Shown one piece after another: positions 59,094-64,000 of a DNA stretch of 64,000 nucleotides (position 1 is its first letter; each line of letters opens with the position of its first letter). The position numbers and the translations under genes are program-made. Below the pieces are notes generated by a model, which was given only the letters and a program-made list of their open reading frames with translations, ran no database searches and was not told where the DNA came from. The stretch is taken from the NCBI RefSeq assembly GCF_003711105.1, contig NZ_CP023865.1, positions 5,913,501-5,977,500 of the forward strand. Direction: 5' to 3'. The stretch is from Actinoplanes teichomyceticus ATCC 31121 (lineage in GTDB: Bacteria; Actinomycetota; Actinomycetes; Mycobacteriales; Micromonosporaceae).

Positions 59094-61717
59094 GCCTGCG
59101 ACCGGTCGTCCGCCCGGCCGGCGAACTCGTCGCCGCCCTTGTCGTCCTTGTCGTCCTCGGTCTTCGACGCCGCGCTCACCGGTTCGCCGGCCTCGGTCTC
59201 GTCGGCGGTCACAGCGTCGGTGCCGGCGGCCTGGGACCGCTCGTCCTCGTCGTCGTCCTCGTCGTCCGCGGCGTCCTCGAAGTCGTCCTCGTCGGTGTCG
59301 AACTCCTCGTCGCCCGCGGCGTCCTGGTCGAACTCGCGCACGTCGCCGGAGTCCTCGGCCCGCGCCTCGGCGGAGTCCTCGTGCTCGGCCCGCGCCTCGC
59401 CGTCGGCGTCCTCGTCGTCCTCGTAGTCGTCACCCTCGATGGTCACGCCGTCGAGTTCGAGGATCCGCTCGGCCGCATCGGTGAGCTGCTCCTCGTCGAC
59501 CGCCGCGGCGCGCGAGAACCACTCCCGCGCCTCCTCCCGGCGACCCGCGGCGAGCAGGGCGTCGGCGTACGCGTAGCGCAGGCGCGCGGCCCAGTCCGCG
59601 GTCTCCTCCGCGGTCAGTTCCTTGACCTGGAGCATCGCCACGGCGGCGTCGTGCTGACCGAGGTCACCTCGGGCGCCCGCCGCCACGATCAGCAGCTCGA
59701 TCGCACCGGACTTCTCCAGCTTGGCCATGTCCGCGCCGCGGAACAGGTCGATCGCCCGCTCCGGCCGGCCCAGCGCGCGCTCGCAGTCGGCGAGCTCGGC
59801 CAGGTGGCTCTGGTTGCCGGTCATCCGGTGGTAGGTACGGAGCTCGGCGATCGCCGTGGTCCAGTCCCCGGCCGCGTACGCCGCCAGGCCGACCGCCTCG
59901 CGCACCACCGCGATCCGCGAGGCCAGCCGGCGCGCCGCGACAGCGTGCTGCAGAGCCAGCTCGGAGTCCTCGTCGATGATCTGGCCGGCCGCCACCAGGT
60001 GCCGGGCGACCTTGTCCGCGATGTCCCGCGCCAGGCTCACCAGCTCGGAACGAACCTCCTGGTCCAGGTCGTTCGCGTCGATGTCCTCGGGGATCTCCGG
60101 AGCCTGGAAAGCGAGCTGGCCGCCCTCCTCCTGCTCCAGGTTCTCCGGCCGGTCGCCCTGGTAGCCGCCCCGGTCACGGTCGCCGCCGCGGAACCCGCCG
60201 CGCTCACCGCCCTGGAAGCCACCCCGGTCACGGTCGCCACCGCGGAACCCGCCGCGCTCACCGCCCTGGAAGCCACCCCGGTCACGGTCACCGCCACGGA
60301 ACCCGCCGCGCTCACCGCCCTGGAAGCCACCCCGGTCACGGTCACCGCCACGGAACCCGCCCCGGTCACCGCCACCCTGGAAGCCACCCCGGTCACGGTC
60401 ACCGCCACGGAACCCGCCGCGCTCACCGCCCTGGAAGCCACCCCGGTCACGGTCACCGCCACGGAACCCGCCGCGCTCACCGCCCTGGTAGCCACCTCGG
60501 TCACCGCGCGGAGCACCGGATCCACCCTGGAAGCTCTCCCGGGCACCGCCGCGCTCCCGATCACCCCGGAAGCCGCCGCGCTCGCCACCCTGGTAGCCGC
60601 CGCGGTCACGGTCACCGCCGCGGAACCCGCCTCGGTCGCCGCCACCCTGGTAGCCGCCCCGGTCACGGTCGCCACCGCGGAACCCGCCACGGTCTCCCCC
60701 GGAGAACCCGCCGCGGTCGCCGCCGCCCTGGTAGCCACCCCGGTCACGGTCACCGCCGCGGAACCCGCCACGGTCGCCGCCACCCTGGTAGCCGCCCCGG
60801 TCACGGTCACCGCCACCCTGGTAGCTGCCCCGGTCACGGTCACCGCCACGGAACCCGCCACGCTCACCGCCCTGGAAGCCACCCCGGTCACGGTCACCGC
60901 CGCGCTCGCCGCCACCCTGGTAGCCGCCGCGGTCACGGTCACCGCCACGGAACCCGCCGCGGTCGTCACGCCGGAAGCCCGGACGGTCACCGCCGCCTAC
61001 CGCACGATCGCCACCGCGGAACCCGCCCCGGTCACCGCCACCCTGGAAGCCACCCCGGTCACGATCGCCGCCACGGAATCCGCCCCGGTCGCCGCCCTGG
61101 AAGCCACCCCGGTCACGGTCACCGCCACGGAATCCGCCCCGGTCACCGCCACCCTGGAAGCCACCCCGGTCACGGTCACCGCCACGGAACCCGCCCCGGT
61201 CACCGCCACCCTGGAAGCCACCCCGGTCACGGTCGCCACCGCGGAACCCGCCGCGGTCGTCACGCCGGAAGCCCGGACGGTCACCGCCGCCTACCGCACG
61301 ATCGCCACCGCGGAACCCGCCACGGTCACCGCCCTGGAAGCCACCCCGGTCACGGTCGCCACCGCGGAACCCGCCGCGCTCACCGCCACCCTGGTAGCCA
61401 CCCCGGTCACGGTCACCACCACGGAACCCGCCGCGCTCACCGCCACCCTGGTAGCCACCCCGGTCACGGTCACCACCACGGAACCCGCCGCGCTCACCGC
61501 CACCCTGGAAGCCGCCGCGGTCACGGTCCCCACGGAACCCACCGCCCTGGTAGCCGCCTCGATCACGGTCGCCGCCGCGGAAGCCGCCGCGGTCGCCGGA
61601 CCGGTTTCCCTGGTATCCGCCTCCATCGCCGCGGCGAGCGTCGCCGCCATCGCGACCGCGGCCCTCCCGGGCCTCGTCGCGGTTGCTGGAGCCGCCGTCC
61701 TGCGGTCCTGTAGTCAC
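59090..61717 (-). CDS. RGG-repeat / TPR protein with acidic tail
   Basis: 875 residues in three parts. About 20-535 is a repeat region of roughly twenty GGFRGGDR units alternating with GGFQGG or GGYQGG blocks, rich in Gly, Arg, Asp and aromatic residues. About 545-760 is a helical TPR-like domain ([58 protein letters not shown]). The last 115 residues are Asp/Glu-rich. GTG start at 61717 has AAGGA upstream. The TPR part corresponds to Rv1691. The N-terminal RGG-like region is typical of RNA-binding, phase-separating proteins. The TGA overlaps the HAD start, so they are co-translated. Confidence 0.85.
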   Translation of the reverse strand: MTTGPQDGGSSNRDEAREGRGRDGGDARRGDGGGYQGNRSGDRGGFRGGDRDRGGYQGGGFRGDRDRGGFQGGGERGGFRGGDRDRGGYQGGGERGGFRGGDRDRGGYQGGGERGGFRGGDRDRGGFQGGDRGGFRGGDRAVGGGDRPGFRRDDRGGFRGGDRDRGGFQGGGDRGGFRGGDRDRGGFQGGGDRGGFRGGDRDRGGFQGGDRGGFRGGDRDRGGFQGGGDRGGFRGGDRAVGGGDRPGFRRDDRGGFRGGDRDRGGYQGGGERGGDRDRGGFQGGERGGFRGGDRDRGSYQGGGDRDRGGYQGGGDRGGFRGGDRDRGGYQGGGDRGGFSGGDRGGFRGGDRDRGGYQGGGDRGGFRGGDRDRGGYQGGERGGFRGDRERGGARESFQGGSGAPRGDRGGYQGGERGGFRGGDRDRGGFQGGERGGFRGGDRDRGGFQGGGDRGGFRGGDRDRGGFQGGERGGFRGGDRDRGGFQGGERGGFRGGDRDRGGFQGGERGGFRGGDRDRGGYQGDRPENLEQEEGGQLAFQAPEIPEDIDANDLDQEVRSELVSLARDIADKVARHLVAAGQIIDEDSELALQHAVAARRLASRIAVVREAVGLAAYAAGDWTTAIAELRTYHRMTGNQSHLAELADCERALGRPERAIDLFRGADMAKLEKSGAIELLIVAAGARGDLGQHDAAVAMLQVKELTAEETADWAARLRYAYADALLAAGRREEAREWFSRAAAVDEEQLTDAAERILELDGVTIEGDDYEDDEDADGEARAEHEDSAEARAEDSGDVREFDQDAAGDEEFDTDEDDFEDAADDEDDDEDERSQAAGTDAVTADETEAGEPVSAASKTEDDKDDKGGDEFAGRADDRSQA
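60150..61650 (-). repeat. In-gene RGG-coding repeat array with a 294-bp higher-order unit
   Basis: About 1.5 kb of near-identical 42-51-base units encode the RGG repeats. A distinct block containing GGTCGTCACGCCGG occurs at 60961 and again at 61255, an offset of 294 bases (98 codons), which shows an internal duplication. Unit lengths stay in multiples of three, and the minus-strand frame is preserved throughout. Confidence 0.85.
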
Positions 61718-61808
61718 GGATCAATCCTTCCAAGTACGGCGGCGGGCCCTCGGTGCGGGCGGCCTGGCCTCAAACACAAAGTTACTAGGGAACGAAGTCA
61801 TAAACGCA

Positions 61809-61843
61809 GTCGAGGGCCGACCCCGTGTGGGGCGGCCCTCGAC
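61809..61843 (-). terminator. rRNA operon terminator
   Basis: A perfect 11-bp stem (61809-61819 with 61833-61843) lies 12 bases beyond the 5S 3' end and is followed on the minus strand by TGCGTTTATG, a weak T-rich run. It ends the rRNA transcript before the RGG/TPR gene. Confidence 0.85.
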
Positions 61844-61855
61844 CGTTACGTTGAG

Positions 61856-61973
61856 TCCGGCGGCGTCCTACTCTCCCACACCCTCCCGAGTGCAGTACCA
61901 TCGGCGCTGGAGGGCTTAGCTACCGGGTTCGGAATGTAACCGGGCGTTTCCCCTCCGCTATGACCACCGAAAC
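61856..61973 (-). rRNA. rrf: 5S ribosomal RNA
   Basis: About 118 bases on the minus strand, beginning TTTCGGTGGTCATAGCGGAG and ending GGACGCCGCCGGA, with CCGAACCCGG and GGGAGAGTAGG at the expected places. Ends are estimated by pairing of the outer helix. Confidence 0.95.
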
Positions 61974-62167
61974 ACCTGTCAGCGCGGAACACCAGCAATC
62001 CGAGCCCAGAGCCGGCCACGGAACCACAACGGTCCGCGACTCGATCCGGAATTCTCCGGACCTCTCCGGCCGACCCCATCCCGGGCCGACCAGAAAAACC
62101 CCAACCATCGGAGTGGTTGTTCGTTTGCTGTGAATCACACAGTGGACGCTAAGCATAAAGTATAGAG
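61974..62167. other. 23S-5S spacer
   Basis: About 190 bases between the 5S 5' end and the 23S 3' end, with no tRNA; RNase III-type processing stems are likely but not worked out. Confidence 0.6.

Positions 62168-64000
<1,833 letters not shown>

Noticed and set aside
59381..61939. 852-residue plus-strand open frame
   Set aside because: It is the antisense of the RGG/TPR repeats and runs into the 5S gene; the repeat length, a multiple of three, keeps it open.

Overview
The window is very GC-rich, densely packed DNA of a high-GC actinobacterium. Long stretches follow the Mycobacterium tuberculosis block Rv1691 to Rv1713 in order. Mycothiol- and F420-type enzymes and the style of the accessory genes suggest a Micromonosporaceae member, perhaps Actinoplanes or a relative; the genus is inference.

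Layout. (1) 1-3242 is one end of an integrated element or island. It holds a tyrosine integrase cut by the window edge and carrying a degenerate 100-bp duplication of its 3' end, a translationally coupled nucleotidyltransferase plus DUF262 gene pair, a strong hairpin, and tRNA-Pro(GGG). (2) 3295-5414 is der and cmk. (3) 5415-21571 is accessory DNA: a 37-bp tandem-repeat patch, a frameshifted VOC gene, an AAC(2')-I-like acetyltransferase, a DMT exporter, a two-component system, secreted proteins, an MFS/LysR pair, RtcB, a MatB-like acyl-CoA synthetase, a Tat-exported phosphoesterase and a hydrolase. (4) 21623-24628 is rluB, scpB and scpA. (5) 24712-29513 is accessory membrane proteins, two DJ-1/PfpI-fold genes and an S2P-like protein lacking its HExxH motif. 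(6) 29525-32584 is parA, xerD and ald. (7) 32733-39809 is accessory genes, including a barstar-domain fusion and an HxlR-regulated divergent pair. (8) 40009-54304 is the conserved core: NUDIX, pyrG, a four-gene envelope cluster (AP-like membrane protein, GT4, MurJ-like, MraY-like), steB/mctB, steA, recN, nadK and tlyA. (9) 54330-61717 holds a small protein, a histone-H1-like Lys/Ala protein, SCP2, GNAT, a HAD-IIA phosphatase and an 875-aa RGG-repeat/TPR protein. (10) 61856-64000 is 5S rRNA and the 3' part of 23S rRNA, both on the minus strand.

How the genes work together. The minus-strand core reads as one long set of overlapping genes (GTGA, ATGA and CTGA junctions are common). It combines chromosome maintenance (parA, scpAB, xerD, recN), nucleotide and cofactor supply (cmk, pyrG, nadK), ribosome biogenesis (der, rluB, tlyA) and envelope growth and cell separation (MurJ-like, MraY-like, steAB). 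Accessory blocks interrupt the shared order at several joints.

The best candidates for something undescribed are the integrase-linked NTase-DUF262 pair and the RGG/TPR protein with a charge-polarised architecture. Three intergenic tandem-repeat patches with exact periods (37, 21 and 30 bp) also lack an obvious explanation.
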